This document shows, piece by piece, positions 29,550 to 39,540 of a stretch of DNA of 64,000 nt. This DNA comes from Alphaproteobacteria bacterium (GTDB lineage Bacteria > Pseudomonadota > Alphaproteobacteria > Micropepsales > Micropepsaceae), in NCBI GenBank assembly GCA_019245415.1, contig JAFARO010000003.1:248001-312000 (forward strand), written 5' to 3'. Position numbers and translations under genes: made by a program. The notes under the pieces were generated by a model. The model saw only the letters and a program-made list of their open reading frames with translations. It did no database searches and had not been told where the DNA came from. Numbering within the stretch: position 1 is the first letter of the stretch; the number at the start of each line of letters is the position of its first letter.

Positions 29550-30952
29550 CAATACCCCGCCGGCACCTTGTCGAAATGCGGATCGGCGGCTTCGTAGGCG
29601 GCGCTGGCCGCAAGCACGCCCTCGTCGTCGAACATGCGGCCGACGATCTGCAGCCCCACAGGTAGGCCCTCGCGAGTGAAGCCGCAGTTGATGCTGGCCG
29701 CCGGCTGCTGGGTCAGATTGAAGGGGAAGCTGAACGGCGTCCATTGCATCCAGGCGCGCCCGTCGTCGCCCATCGGCGACAATTGTCCGGTGTCGAAGGC
29801 GACGGTCGCGGTCGTGGGCGTCAGGATGAAGTCGGTGCCTTCCATGAACTGGCGCATTTTCGAGCCGTAGGCGCCGCGCCGCGCATTGGCGCTGAGGAAT
29901 TTCACCAGGGGGATCTTCGTCCCCTCCTCCGCCATCTGGGCCAGCCCGGGATCGAGCAGCGCTTTCTTTTCCGCCGGCAGGTCGCCGAGAAGATATCCCG
30001 CCCCGGCCCACCACAGCGTCTGGAAGATCTCCGAGGGATCGTCCGTGGACGGATCGACTTGTTCGACGACCGCGCCTAGGCTTTCAAATCGCCGTGCGGC
30101 GGCGGCGGCGAGCGCCTCGACCTCGGGCAGCACCTTCGGCGCGTAGCCGAGCCGCGGCGAAAAAGCGATGCGCTTGCCCTTCACGCCTTCGGCCAGCCTC
30201 GCCGTGTAGTCCGCGCTGCGGCCTGGGACGGCGAACCAGTCGCGCGCGTCCGGGCCGGCGATGACGTTCAGCAGCATCGTTGCATCGCGCACGGTCCGGC
30301 TCATCGGGCCGACATGGGCGACCGTGCCGAAGGGCGAGAGCGGATAGGCCGGCACTCGCCCGAAGCTGGGCTTCAGGCCGTAGGTCGCGGTGAAGCTCGC
30401 CGGGATTCGGATGGAGCCGCCGCCGTCGGTGCCGAGCGCGAGCGGCGCAAAGCGCGCCGCCAGCGCCGCCGAGGATCCGCCGGAGGAGCCGCCTGGAGTC
30501 TTGGCCCCGTTCCAGGGATTGCGCGTGATGCCGGTGAGCGGGCTGTCGGTCGAGCCCTTCCAGCCGAATTCTGGTGTCGTGGTCTTGCCGAGCAGCACCG
30601 CGCCCGCCTCGCGCAACCGCGCCACCGCCGGGGCATCCTCCGTCCACGGACCGTTGGGGTCGACGGTCCGCGATCCGCGCCGCGTCGCCCAGCCTTTCGT
30701 GAGCAGAAGATCCTTCACCGCCACCGGCACGCCGTCCAGCGGCGACAGCGGCTCGCCTTCCAGCCAGCGTTGTTCGGACTTCTCTGCCTGGCGCATCGTT
30801 TCCGGCGCATCGATCAGGCAGAAGGCGTTGATCTCGGCATCGAGCGCCTCGATGCGGCCAAGCAGTGCCTCCGTGACCTCGACGGGGGATAAATCTTTCG
30901 ATGCATAGGCCGCTGAGAGTTCGGCGGCGGTCATCGTGTGCGGTTCGCTCAT
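29549..30952 (-). CDS. Amidase-signature family hydrolase
   Basis: 467 aa amidase. The Ser-cisSer-Lys triad is intact: Lys80 in VPVAVKD, cis-Ser156 in TPGGSSGGSSAAL, nucleophile Ser180 in GTDGGGSIRIP. The N-terminus (TAAELSAAYASKDLSPVEV) and the C-terminal LPVGLQIVGRMFDDEG are typical of the GatA-like stand-alone amidases that act on aryl or aliphatic amides. It is not gatA: no gatC or gatB nearby. It lies in a tight cluster between a histidine phosphatase and nnrDE. Confidence 0.92.
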   Translation of the reverse strand: MSEPHTMTAAELSAAYASKDLSPVEVTEALLGRIEALDAEINAFCLIDAPETMRQAEKSEQRWLEGEPLSPLDGVPVAVKDLLLTKGWATRRGSRTVDPNGPWTEDAPAVARLREAGAVLLGKTTTPEFGWKGSTDSPLTGITRNPWNGAKTPGGSSGGSSAALAARFAPLALGTDGGGSIRIPASFTATYGLKPSFGRVPAYPLSPFGTVAHVGPMSRTVRDATMLLNVIAGPDARDWFAVPGRSADYTARLAEGVKGKRIAFSPRLGYAPKVLPEVEALAAAAARRFESLGAVVEQVDPSTDDPSEIFQTLWWAGAGYLLGDLPAEKKALLDPGLAQMAEEGTKIPLVKFLSANARRGAYGSKMRQFMEGTDFILTPTTATVAFDTGQLSPMGDDGRAWMQWTPFSFPFNLTQQPAASINCGFTREGLPVGLQIVGRMFDDEGVLAASAAYEAADPHFDKVPAGY

Positions 30953-30955
30953 CGT

Positions 30956-31513
30956 TCAATTCACTTTCGTCAATGAAGCTTCGGCGCCGCGCTCGACCAG
31001 GCGCAAGGCCGCGCCGCCGGTCTCGAACACCGTCACCGAGCAATTGTCCGGCGAAAACACGACCAGGCGATCGTCATCCGTCGCCGCGCCGGCAAGGACG
31101 TTGATGGCGATGAAATGCGAGAAGATCACGCAGTCGTCGTGCTTTGCAACCGCGGCCGCGATGCAGGCCTCACGCCATTGCGCGAGCTCGCGCGGAACAT
31201 CGCGCCAGGTGCCCGCCATTAGCGTGCGCAGCCACACCACACGCTCTTCGAGCGTCATGCCTTTGGGTGACGGAATCTCGGCCACCGCGTCTTCAATGAC
31301 CGGTGGCCTGTTCCAAAGAGCGGCCAGCGGTGCCGCGGTTTGCCGCGTGCGGCGCAAGGGGCTCGAGAAGATCGGCAGAGGTCCCAGGGGCGCAAGCTTT
31401 GCGGCCACGGCCTCGGCCTGGGAGCGGCCGAGCGCGTCGAGAGCCGGGTCCATCGCTTCCCCGAACCCCGCTTCCGCCCGTCCGTGGCGCACCATGTAGA
31501 GTCGGCTCACCAT
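30956..31513 (-). CDS. Histidine phosphatase family protein
   Basis: 185 aa phosphoglycerate-mutase-like fold. The RHG motif is in LYMVRHGRAEAG (phospho-accepting His), with DALGRSQAEAVA, FSSPLRRTRQTA and the second His in VIFSHFIAINVLAG; the glutamate in LEERVVWL serves as the usual acid. It starts at ATG 31513, overlapping the GNAT gene by 7 nt. Substrate unknown; the family includes SixA, cobalamin and general phosphatases. Confidence 0.9.
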   Translation of the reverse strand: MVSRLYMVRHGRAEAGFGEAMDPALDALGRSQAEAVAAKLAPLGPLPIFSSPLRRTRQTAAPLAALWNRPPVIEDAVAEIPSPKGMTLEERVVWLRTLMAGTWRDVPRELAQWREACIAAAVAKHDDCVIFSHFIAINVLAGAATDDDRLVVFSPDNCSVTVFETGGAALRLVERGAEASLTKVN

Positions 31514-32022
31514 GGCAAGCCGCAAAGGTCTATGACGCCGCCGCGCGGCGCCGCTTCGAGAGGAAGGATCATCGCGGGGATGATATCGAAGACCATCGGT
31601 CCACCCGGTTGCGTGCAGCGGACTTTGCCCGGAAATGCGAGCCAGCCCAACGTCCCATAGAAGCCCACATTGTGTTCTTCGCAAAACAGCAAGCCGAAAT
31701 CGACGCCTTCCTCGCGCATGACCTGGGCGGCCCTCTTCATCGCCGCGCTCGCATGACCGCGGCGGCGCGCATCGGCCGCCGTCATCACGCCGCCGACGCC
31801 GCAGATGCGGACCTTGCGGCCGTCGACGAGACCATCGCGGAAAAACAGACCCGCATGGCACAAGACCCGGCCGCTTTCGCGGACGAGGACGCGCCGGTCG
31901 GCATGCGCCCAAACAACGTCCCGCCAAGGAAGTGTTGCCATCACCTCGGGCGGATACACCTCGCGATCGAGCGGCTCCGCCAGGGGCCAGGCTGAATCAC
32001 CGTCTAAGACCTCGATACGCAT
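31507..32022 (-). CDS. GNAT-fold acetyltransferase
   Basis: 171 aa. The acetyl-CoA binding segment is VGGVMTAADARRRGHASAAMKRA, and the C-terminal part GLLFCEEHNVGFYGTLGWLAF matches the GNAT N-x-x-F-Y-x-x-G-W pattern. The layout (RVLCHAGLFFRDGLVDGRKV) recalls aminoglycoside 2'-N-acetyltransferase-like proteins, but resistance cannot be inferred. Six bases after the thiolase-like stop, so in the same unit. Confidence 0.85.
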   Translation of the reverse strand: MRIEVLDGDSAWPLAEPLDREVYPPEVMATLPWRDVVWAHADRRVLVRESGRVLCHAGLFFRDGLVDGRKVRICGVGGVMTAADARRRGHASAAMKRAAQVMREEGVDFGLLFCEEHNVGFYGTLGWLAFPGKVRCTQPGGPMVFDIIPAMILPLEAAPRGGVIDLCGLPW

Positions 32023-32028
32023 TATCGT

Positions 32029-33576
32029 TCAGGCAAACCGAAAGAGGTTTGTCGGTCCTGTCGTCACGTCGCCCACTCGCCCCAGCATGTCCTCTTGCAT
32101 CATGCGGTCGAGGCTCGCATCGTCGTCCGGCGTGTGCGCCAGGAAGCGGCGATCCTCCGCGTCGCGGCCTACGACGATGCCGAAGCGCTTGCTCTTGCGG
32201 TCGGTGACCACGGTATAGGTCTCGACTCTCGCTGGGCCGGACGCCTGTTCGACGAATGCGGGATGCGCCATCGCGTCGATGCCCTGCTGATAGGATTTCG
32301 GGTCGTCGCGCTCCCACCGACCAGGTTTCGGCTTCGTGGAATAGATGCCGGCGGAATGCTTGGTCACGTACCAGCCGTTGCCGGTGCACAGTCCGAACGC
32401 GCCGGGCCTGGCGCGCAATCTTTCCATCATCGTCACGATCGCGTGCATGACGTAGTCGTTGCCGGCGCCGCCGAAATAGGGAAGTCCGCCGGTCACCGTC
32501 AGCCCGCGCGGATCGTCGGTCGCGATGCCGAGCTCGGCGCAGCCAATCTGCACCGCGCTCGGAAAACAGGAATAGAGATCAATGACGGCGAGATCCGCCG
32601 CCCCGATCGCCGCCATGCCGAAAGCGCGTCGGCCGATTTCGCGTATGGCCGGCGAGGAGTGATAATTCACCCGCTCGCCGACATGCCAGATGTCGTTGGC
32701 GTCGGCACAGCCATGGAGGTAGACCCACTTCGATTCCGCGATGCCGAGCTCTCTCGCCTTCGCTACACTCGTCATCAGCACCGCGGCCGCCTGATCGACT
32801 TCGATCACCGCATTGAGATACTTCGTATACGGATAGCCGACGAAGCGGTTCTTTTCCGACGGCGTGGAGATCTCATCCGGCGTGCGATACATCGGAAACC
32901 AGGCATGCGGATTTTCCGACGCGACCTTGGAGAACGGTGAGAAGAATTCTCCCAGCCATTTCAGGTGCTGCTCCGGCGTGCGGCCGGCCTTGCCGCGCAA
33001 CGCATTCTCGAACAGCGGATAGACATTGACCGGGAAATGCAGCCCGTAGCGCCGTTCGTACTCGCTGGTGCCCGCGCGCTGATCGCCGATCTCCTCGGGA
33101 TCGCTGCCCGGATCATGGTCGGGCCCGTTCGCCCAGCCGAGATCGACGCCCTGCTTCATCGCGCCCAGCAGGGTCGCGATGTATTCGGCGCCGGCCAGCA
33201 GCGCGATCTCGCACTCGCCGCGCGCGATTTCTTCCGCGGTGCGGTTGACCAGCCATTGCGGCGTGTTGCCGCCCGTCGCCGTGTAGAAGATGCGCCGTGC
33301 CGACACGTCCAAGCGCTTGGCTAGCGACAGCGGCGGATTGCGAAACATCCGTTTGGGCAGACGTCCCTGATCGCCCGGGGAGTCGGCCGTGAATCGCACC
33401 ACCGCGACCGTGTCGGCCTGCGGCGCGATGCCGGCATCCGCGAAGGCTCCTCGCGACGCCCGCGCCAGCATGTCGATCGGCGACAGGCTTTGCGCGAGCT
33501 TGCCCTCGCGCGCCGTGCGTTGCGTGAACTGCGCGCCGCCGACGAGGATGGGCATGCGCGGATCGATGTTGCTCAT
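32029..33576 (-). CDS. Thiolase-like (acetyl-CoA acetyltransferase family) protein
   Basis: 515 aa, of the SCP2-thiolase-like group. Signatures: PILVGGAQFTQR, GGNTPQWLVNRTAEEIARGE, LLAGAEYIAT, VIDLYSCFPSAVQ, GGLPYFGGAGNDYVMHA, LCTGNGWYVTKHSAGIYST. The position of the usual N-terminal nucleophilic cysteine reads Thr-Gly-Gly, while the C-terminal Cys and His regions are present, so it may be a non-condensing or atypical family member. First gene of the six-gene minus-strand cluster ending at 27569; divergent from the secreted NTF2-like gene. Confidence 0.88.
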   Translation of the reverse strand: MSNIDPRMPILVGGAQFTQRTAREGKLAQSLSPIDMLARASRGAFADAGIAPQADTVAVVRFTADSPGDQGRLPKRMFRNPPLSLAKRLDVSARRIFYTATGGNTPQWLVNRTAEEIARGECEIALLAGAEYIATLLGAMKQGVDLGWANGPDHDPGSDPEEIGDQRAGTSEYERRYGLHFPVNVYPLFENALRGKAGRTPEQHLKWLGEFFSPFSKVASENPHAWFPMYRTPDEISTPSEKNRFVGYPYTKYLNAVIEVDQAAAVLMTSVAKARELGIAESKWVYLHGCADANDIWHVGERVNYHSSPAIREIGRRAFGMAAIGAADLAVIDLYSCFPSAVQIGCAELGIATDDPRGLTVTGGLPYFGGAGNDYVMHAIVTMMERLRARPGAFGLCTGNGWYVTKHSAGIYSTKPKPGRWERDDPKSYQQGIDAMAHPAFVEQASGPARVETYTVVTDRKSKRFGIVVGRDAEDRRFLAHTPDDDASLDRMMQEDMLGRVGDVTTGPTNLFRFA

Positions 33577-33623
33577 GGCGGCATTTAGCCGGATAGTGGC
33601 GCCGCACTAAAGGGGGAACGCCC

Positions 33624-34064
33624 ATGAAAACCTTGGCACTTGCCGTAGCGGTATGCGCAGCCCTCGTCTCGGGAGGGGCGGTGGCCGAAGATGCCGCGAT
33701 GGCGCCGGTCAATCAGTTCATCGACGGGCTCAATGCGGGCAACGTCAAGCAGGCCGCGGCCGCGCACATGCCGGGCAGCCCGATCATCGACGAATTTGCG
33801 CCGCATCACTGGAACGGTTTCGGCCCCTGGCTCAAGGGCTTCATGGCCGACAGCAAGGCGAACAAAGTGACGGATGTGCACGTCACCCTGCAGCCGGCGA
33901 CGACCAGCACGGTCGGCGCGAAATACGCCTATGAAGTCGTGCCCAACACGATCACCGCCAAGATCGACGGCAAGGCGAACGAGGAGAAGGGCATCTTCAC
34001 TTTCGCGCTGGTCAAGACCGCCCACGGATGGCGCATCGCCAGCTGGGCGTGGGCGAAGCAATAG
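33624..34064 (+). CDS. Secreted NTF2-like (SnoaL-like) protein
   Basis: 146 aa with a cleavable signal peptide (MKTLALAVAVCAALVSGGAVA, cleavage near AVA-ED). The mature part has the cone-fold pattern VNQFIDGLNAGNVKQAAAAH, ..FGPWLKGFMADSKAN and ends GIFTFALVKTAHGWRIASWAWAK, typical of nuclear-transport-factor-2-like domains. AAAGGGGG precedes the ATG. Ligand or activity unknown. Its 3' end meets the aminotransferase gene head-on. Confidence 0.8.
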   Translation: MKTLALAVAVCAALVSGGAVAEDAAMAPVNQFIDGLNAGNVKQAAAAHMPGSPIIDEFAPHHWNGFGPWLKGFMADSKANKVTDVHVTLQPATTSTVGAKYAYEVVPNTITAKIDGKANEEKGIFTFALVKTAHGWRIASWAWAKQ

Positions 34065-34069
34065 CACAG

Positions 34070-35218
34070 CTAGCAGAAAAACTTCCCCAACCGCGCCACC
34101 GCCTCTTCGATCACCGCGCGCTGCTTGCAGAAGGCGAAGCGGACCAGGTTGTCGGGTTTGCCGTCGAAGAAGAAGACGCTGAGCGGAATGAGCGCGACGC
34201 CGGCCTCGCGCACCAGGCGCTCGCAGAAGGCGCGGTCGGGCTCGTTGCTGAGCGCGGAGATGTCGGCGGTGAGGAAGTAGGAACCCTCGCAGGACAAGGG
34301 CTGAAATCCGAGCTTCACGATCGCGTCGCGCAGCAGGTCGCGGTTGGCCTCGAACCTGCGCGTCAGGTTCAGCGTGAACTCCATCTCGTGTTCCAGCGCA
34401 TGCGCGATGCCGAGCTGGAGGGCCGGCGCGGTGGTGAAGGTGATGAACTGGTGCGCGTTTGCGACGACGCGGATCAATTCCTTCGGCCCCGTCACCCAGC
34501 CGATCTTCCAGCCGGTGAGCGAAAACATCTTGCCCGCCGAACCGATGCGCAGGCAGCGCTCGAACATCCCCGGCAACGATGCGAGCGGCACATGCGCGCG
34601 GCCGTCGAAGACCAGATGCTCATAGACCTCGTCGCAGATCGCCACCGCATCGTGCTCGCGCAGCACGCGCGCCAGGCCGTCCAGCTCCGCGCGGTCGAAG
34701 ACGCGGCCGATCGGATTGAGCGGCGAATTGACCAGCACGGCGCGCGTCTTCTCCGTGAAGGCCGCGCGCAGGGCGGTTTCGTCGAGCCGCCAACCGGGCG
34801 CCGCCAGCTTCACCACGCGCACGCGCGCGCCCATCGCTTCCACGATAGGGCGATAGGAATCGTAGGACGGTTCGATCAGCACGACTTCGCCGCCCTCGCC
34901 CGCGATCGCCATGATCGACGCGGTCAGCGCTTCGGTCGCGCCGGACGTCACAACGATGTCTGTCTCGGGATCGAGATCGAAGCCGTAGAAGCGCTTGGCG
35001 TGCCGCGCCAGCGCCTGGCGCAACTCGATGCGGCCGCGCATCGGCGGATACTGGTTGGGGCCCTCGACAAGCGCCTGCGCCGCGGCCTCGCGAACGGCGA
35101 GTGGGCCGTCCTCGTCCGGAAACCCCTGCCCCAGATTGACCGCGCCATGCTGGACAGCCAGCGCGGACATGTGGGTGAAGATGGTGGTGGGGAGGTCGGC
35201 GAAGACGGGATTGGCCAT
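34070..35218 (-). CDS. PLP-dependent class I aminotransferase
   Basis: 382 aa, fold-type I. The PLP lysine is in GSAGKMFSLTGWKIGW; other markers are NLGQGFPDEDGP, TSGATEALTASI, NSPLNPIGRVFD, CDEVYEHLVFDG and the C-terminal VRFAFCK. Overall it resembles methionine/kynurenine aminotransferases of the YbdL/MalY-neighbour group. The ATG at 35218 is preferred over an in-frame GTG 12 bases upstream. Substrate not determinable from sequence. Confidence 0.9.
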   Translation of the reverse strand: MANPVFADLPTTIFTHMSALAVQHGAVNLGQGFPDEDGPLAVREAAAQALVEGPNQYPPMRGRIELRQALARHAKRFYGFDLDPETDIVVTSGATEALTASIMAIAGEGGEVVLIEPSYDSYRPIVEAMGARVRVVKLAAPGWRLDETALRAAFTEKTRAVLVNSPLNPIGRVFDRAELDGLARVLREHDAVAICDEVYEHLVFDGRAHVPLASLPGMFERCLRIGSAGKMFSLTGWKIGWVTGPKELIRVVANAHQFITFTTAPALQLGIAHALEHEMEFTLNLTRRFEANRDLLRDAIVKLGFQPLSCEGSYFLTADISALSNEPDRAFCERLVREAGVALIPLSVFFFDGKPDNLVRFAFCKQRAVIEEAVARLGKFFC

Positions 35219-35343
35219 GTCTCGTTGCACATTCCCTGGGCTGGATGGTCAAAGTTTGGGCAGCGCGCCCTGGGCCTGCGCCATCGCATGCCCAGAATCC
35301 TGTGGTCAAACCGGCCGGGATGCGCTTGCCGGCTGCATTTCCG

Positions 35344-35355
35344 CCTGCCGGCAGG
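35344..35355. promoter_or_regulatory. Perfect palindrome in the glnB leader
   Basis: CCTGCCGGCAGG is a perfect 12-bp palindrome 26 nt before the glnB ATG, just upstream of the AGGAG ribosome binding site. Two direct copies of TGGTCAAA lie further upstream at 35246 and 35303. Either may be regulatory; neither matches a site I can name. Confidence 0.3.
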
Positions 35356-35360
35356 TGTAA

Positions 35361-35720
<360 letters not shown>

Positions 35721-35745
35721 CAACGAGACCCAAGGGAAGACACCA

Positions 35746-37164
<1,419 letters not shown>

Positions 37165-37190
37165 GCAACAATCGTTTCATCGATACGAAG

Positions 37191-37226
37191 GGGCCGGGAG
37201 CTATCCCGGCCTCTCTTCTTTTTTTG
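37191..37226 (+). terminator. Rho-independent terminator of glnBA
   Basis: GGCCGGGA, loop GCTA, TCCCGGCC, then TCTCTTCTTTTTTT: an 8-bp perfect GC stem with a four-base loop and a long T-tract, 26 bases after the glnA stop. Confidence 0.92.
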
Positions 37227-37261
37227 TCGCCCAGTAGCAGCGGCGGTGAACTCGGAGTTCC

Positions 37262-37651
37262 TCAGGCGACTTGAAGCCCTAAATGCTCTTGCATCGGCGC
37301 GAAATCGCGATCGTCGTGCAAGAGCGAATGGCCGTGTTCGATGCAGAACGTGCCGATGATCAGGTCGGCGGTCTTGCGGACGGTGATGCCCAGCTCTCTC
37401 AGCTTGCGATAGTTGCGCACCGCTTTGGGGGCCAAATCTGCGTTCAGCAAGGGCACGACGGCGAATTGGCGCAATCCTCGCACTATCCGATCGGCATGAG
37501 CCTCGTTACGCGCGCCTTGCAGGACTTCCAGCAAGATCAAGTCGCCGATCAGAAGAGGCTCGCGCGCCGCGGCTTCCTGGAGTTTGACCGTTTCCGGTGT
37601 CGTTAGGCCCTGCAGCTGCGCAATCCACACAGAGCTGTCGACAAGGATCAC
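37262..37651 (-). CDS. vapC: PIN-domain ribonuclease toxin VapC
   Basis: 129 aa PIN-domain toxin of a type II toxin-antitoxin pair. The acidic Mg-binding residues are visible: Asp5 in MILVDSSVW, Glu42 in LILLEVLQG, Asp96 in TADLIIGTF and Asp113 in LLHDDRDF. The start is GTG 37651, overlapping the vapB stop as GTGA, so toxin synthesis is coupled to antitoxin synthesis. VapC toxins of this kind cleave tRNA or rRNA; the target here is unknown. Confidence 0.93.
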   Translation of the reverse strand: MILVDSSVWIAQLQGLTTPETVKLQEAAAREPLLIGDLILLEVLQGARNEAHADRIVRGLRQFAVVPLLNADLAPKAVRNYRKLRELGITVRKTADLIIGTFCIEHGHSLLHDDRDFAPMQEHLGLQVA

Positions 37652-37845
37652 CGGCGGCCCTGACGCATGTCGCCGAGATCACCTTCCCAGCCCAATCCTT
37701 TGATAGACGCCAGCGCCTTGATCTGGCGTCGAACCCTCACCAGCATCCGCAGCCCCTCTTCGACCGTGGCCTTCTTGGTGGTCAAGCCTGACGCGGCCAT
37801 TGCGCGGGACAGCAGCAGGTCGTCAATCTCTATGTTCGTCCGCAT
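37648..37845 (-). CDS. vapB: Antitoxin VapB (ribbon-helix-helix)
   Basis: 65 aa. It begins MRTNIEIDDLLLSRAMAASG, the pattern of the DUF2191 ribbon-helix-helix VapB antitoxins, and continues TKKATVEEGLRMLVRVRRQ; the C-terminal part (LGWEGDLGDMR) would wrap the toxin. The start is ATG 37845, just downstream of a perfect inverted repeat, rather than an in-frame start at 37929, which would place the operator inside the gene. Autorepression by the VapBC complex is expected. Confidence 0.9.
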   Translation of the reverse strand: MRTNIEIDDLLLSRAMAASGLTTKKATVEEGLRMLVRVRRQIKALASIKGLGWEGDLGDMRQGRR

Positions 37846-37856
37846 CGGACACCATT

Positions 37857-37888
37857 GATGTGTATGCCAAAGGAAATATATACACATC
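37857..37888 (-). promoter_or_regulatory. vapBC promoter with palindromic operator
   Basis: Perfect 9-bp inverted repeat GATGTGTAT/ATACACATC separated by 14 nt, 11 bp upstream of the vapB start. On the minus strand TTGCGC, 17 nt, TATATT forms a plausible promoter whose -10 box overlaps the repeat. Ribbon-helix-helix antitoxins bind such inverted repeats. Confidence 0.65.
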
Positions 37889-38040
37889 GGTGCCGGCGCG
37901 CAAACGGCGCCCAACTCTGCCAACGGCATCGGCCCAGCCTGGGTGTAGGGCCTCCCCGAATTGACGGAGCCTTTGTCGGCCCTCGCCGAAATCCATCAAA
38001 ACGTGATACACCATCCCTGCAACCTTTGGGCTGGGCGGTC

Positions 38041-39540
38041 ATGGTGGCGGAGACGATTTCGCGGGCGGGCGCGGCGCCGTCGTTCCGCATCGACTGGCCG
38101 CCGGTGCGGCGCGAGCTGATCGGGCTCCTGCTCGTGGCGACCTTCGCGGCGACGGGGGCGGTGCTGCTCCTCCTCGTCACCGCCATCCAGTTCCAGAACG
38201 CACTCGAAGCGCCGGAATTCACTTCGTTGCAGATCTCCACCGGCTGGATCCGCCAGGACGTCTCCTATCTTGAAAATTATTGGCAAGAACGGAGCGCGAT
38301 AAAAAATAAGCTTGCTGAGGCCGAGGCGCAGAAATTTGCTGTTGGACAACGAGGTGCCAAAATTCGCGCCGACATGTCTCGCACTGCCGAGGTGACGCGC
38401 AATTTCATAGATCTCAACGACACGGCCTACATTCTCCCGCCTCTGAAGCTGCACGCCTTTCCCACACCGTCGTCACCCCCTCCATTGCCGGCGATCGAGG
38501 AAGGCCGCGGCGCAAGCCAACTTCAGCGAAGCTCCAACAACCCGCAAGACACATCGGCTTCCCAGGCGCCGGCCGAAGGCGCTGCGTCAAATCCCTCTCC
38601 CGCCGCGGCTACCAAATATCAGGTGGCCATTCCGCCACCGATCTCATACGGCTTCGGCAACACCGTCGACGATTACTTCGACGCGTACTACGCAGAGCTC
38701 GCCGGCTCACAGAATGCGGATGCTGCGCGCAAGTCGCTCAATACCTTCAAGGTCGAGACATACAAACGCATGGAGCCTTATTTCGCAGCCAGGGCCCAAT
38801 TCGAAGCCGATTCCAGCCAGATTCGGGGTCTGAACGTCGAAATTGCCGCGCTCGAATCCCAGGCCAAGCAACTCGACGACAAGTCGCAGGCCAAGGGCAC
38901 GGCGCTCGCCGACGGCGCCTATTGGAGCCTGACCGAAGACTTCATGACCTTCAAATCGCTGGTGGGCGAGACCGCCTACAACATCATCGCCCTACCCCGG
39001 ATGATGCTGGTGCTGCTGCTGTCCATCTTCATGGGCATCCTGGGCAGCCTGATCTACATCACCAGGGATTTCCAGCAGGACCCCGACCGTCGCGGGTTCT
39101 GGGGGATCGTCTTCCGCATCGGTCTGGGCGCCGGCGTCGCGTTCGCCCTGTTCTTCTTTGCTGCGGCAGGGATGCTGGCGATGGCGCAAACCAAGAGCGG
39201 CGCGCAGTCCGACATGAGCCCTTATCTCATCGCATTTCTTGGCATCACCGGCGGCTATCTCTCCGACCGCGTGACGCAATGGATGCGCGAAATGGGCGAG
39301 AGCGCCTTCAAGATTAAGGGCGACGGCCCGCCGGATCGCTGGGCGGTCGGGCTCGCCGAAGGGCTGAAGGCCAGTGGACTGGACGGCGTCGCCCTCGCCT
39401 CGTCGGCTGGCGTCACCGCGGCGGACGCGGACGCCTGGGTCGCGCTGACCAAACCCGTGCCGGGCGACAAACAAGGGCTCGTCGCGGCCTTCCTGCGCGA
39501 GCACCCGAGCAGGGTGTTCACGGACATCGCGCCGGGCTAA
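38041..39540 (+). CDS. Unrecognised multi-domain membrane protein
   Basis: About 499 aa from ATG 38041. I do not recognise the family. One N-terminal helix (LIGLLLVATFAATGAVLLLL, about 27-46); a large region outside the membrane (50-310) with a charged helical stretch, a Pro/Ser-rich segment near 140-190 and a second coiled-coil-like part (AALESQAKQLDDKSQAK); then two or three helices (MMLVLLLSIFMGILGSLIYI, GLGAGVAFALFFFAAAGMLA, YLIAFLGITGGYLSDRV) and a C-terminal soluble domain of about 70 residues (GVTAADADAWVALTKPVPG). Codons from about 38270 to 38420 are markedly A/T-richer than the rest. No good ribosome binding site is visible. It converges on a histidine kinase, overlapping by 4 nt. 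Confidence 0.75.
   Translation: MVAETISRAGAAPSFRIDWPPVRRELIGLLLVATFAATGAVLLLLVTAIQFQNALEAPEFTSLQISTGWIRQDVSYLENYWQERSAIKNKLAEAEAQKFAVGQRGAKIRADMSRTAEVTRNFIDLNDTAYILPPLKLHAFPTPSSPPPLPAIEEGRGASQLQRSSNNPQDTSASQAPAEGAASNPSPAAATKYQVAIPPPISYGFGNTVDDYFDAYYAELAGSQNADAARKSLNTFKVETYKRMEPYFAARAQFEADSSQIRGLNVEIAALESQAKQLDDKSQAKGTALADGAYWSLTEDFMTFKSLVGETAYNIIALPRMMLVLLLSIFMGILGSLIYITRDFQQDPDRRGFWGIVFRIGLGAGVAFALFFFAAAGMLAMAQTKSGAQSDMSPYLIAFLGITGGYLSDRVTQWMREMGESAFKIKGDGPPDRWAVGLAEGLKASGLDGVALASSAGVTAADADAWVALTKPVPGDKQGLVAAFLREHPSRVFTDIAPG

Noticed and set aside
35310-35340. Possible sigma-54 promoter (GGGATGCGCTTGC) before glnB
   Set aside because: The GG and GC elements are not 10 nt apart, so the invariant spacing of sigma-54 promoters is not met.
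37648-37929. Longer vapB start at 37929
   Set aside because: It would add 28 non-conserved residues and put the inverted-repeat operator and promoter inside the coding sequence.
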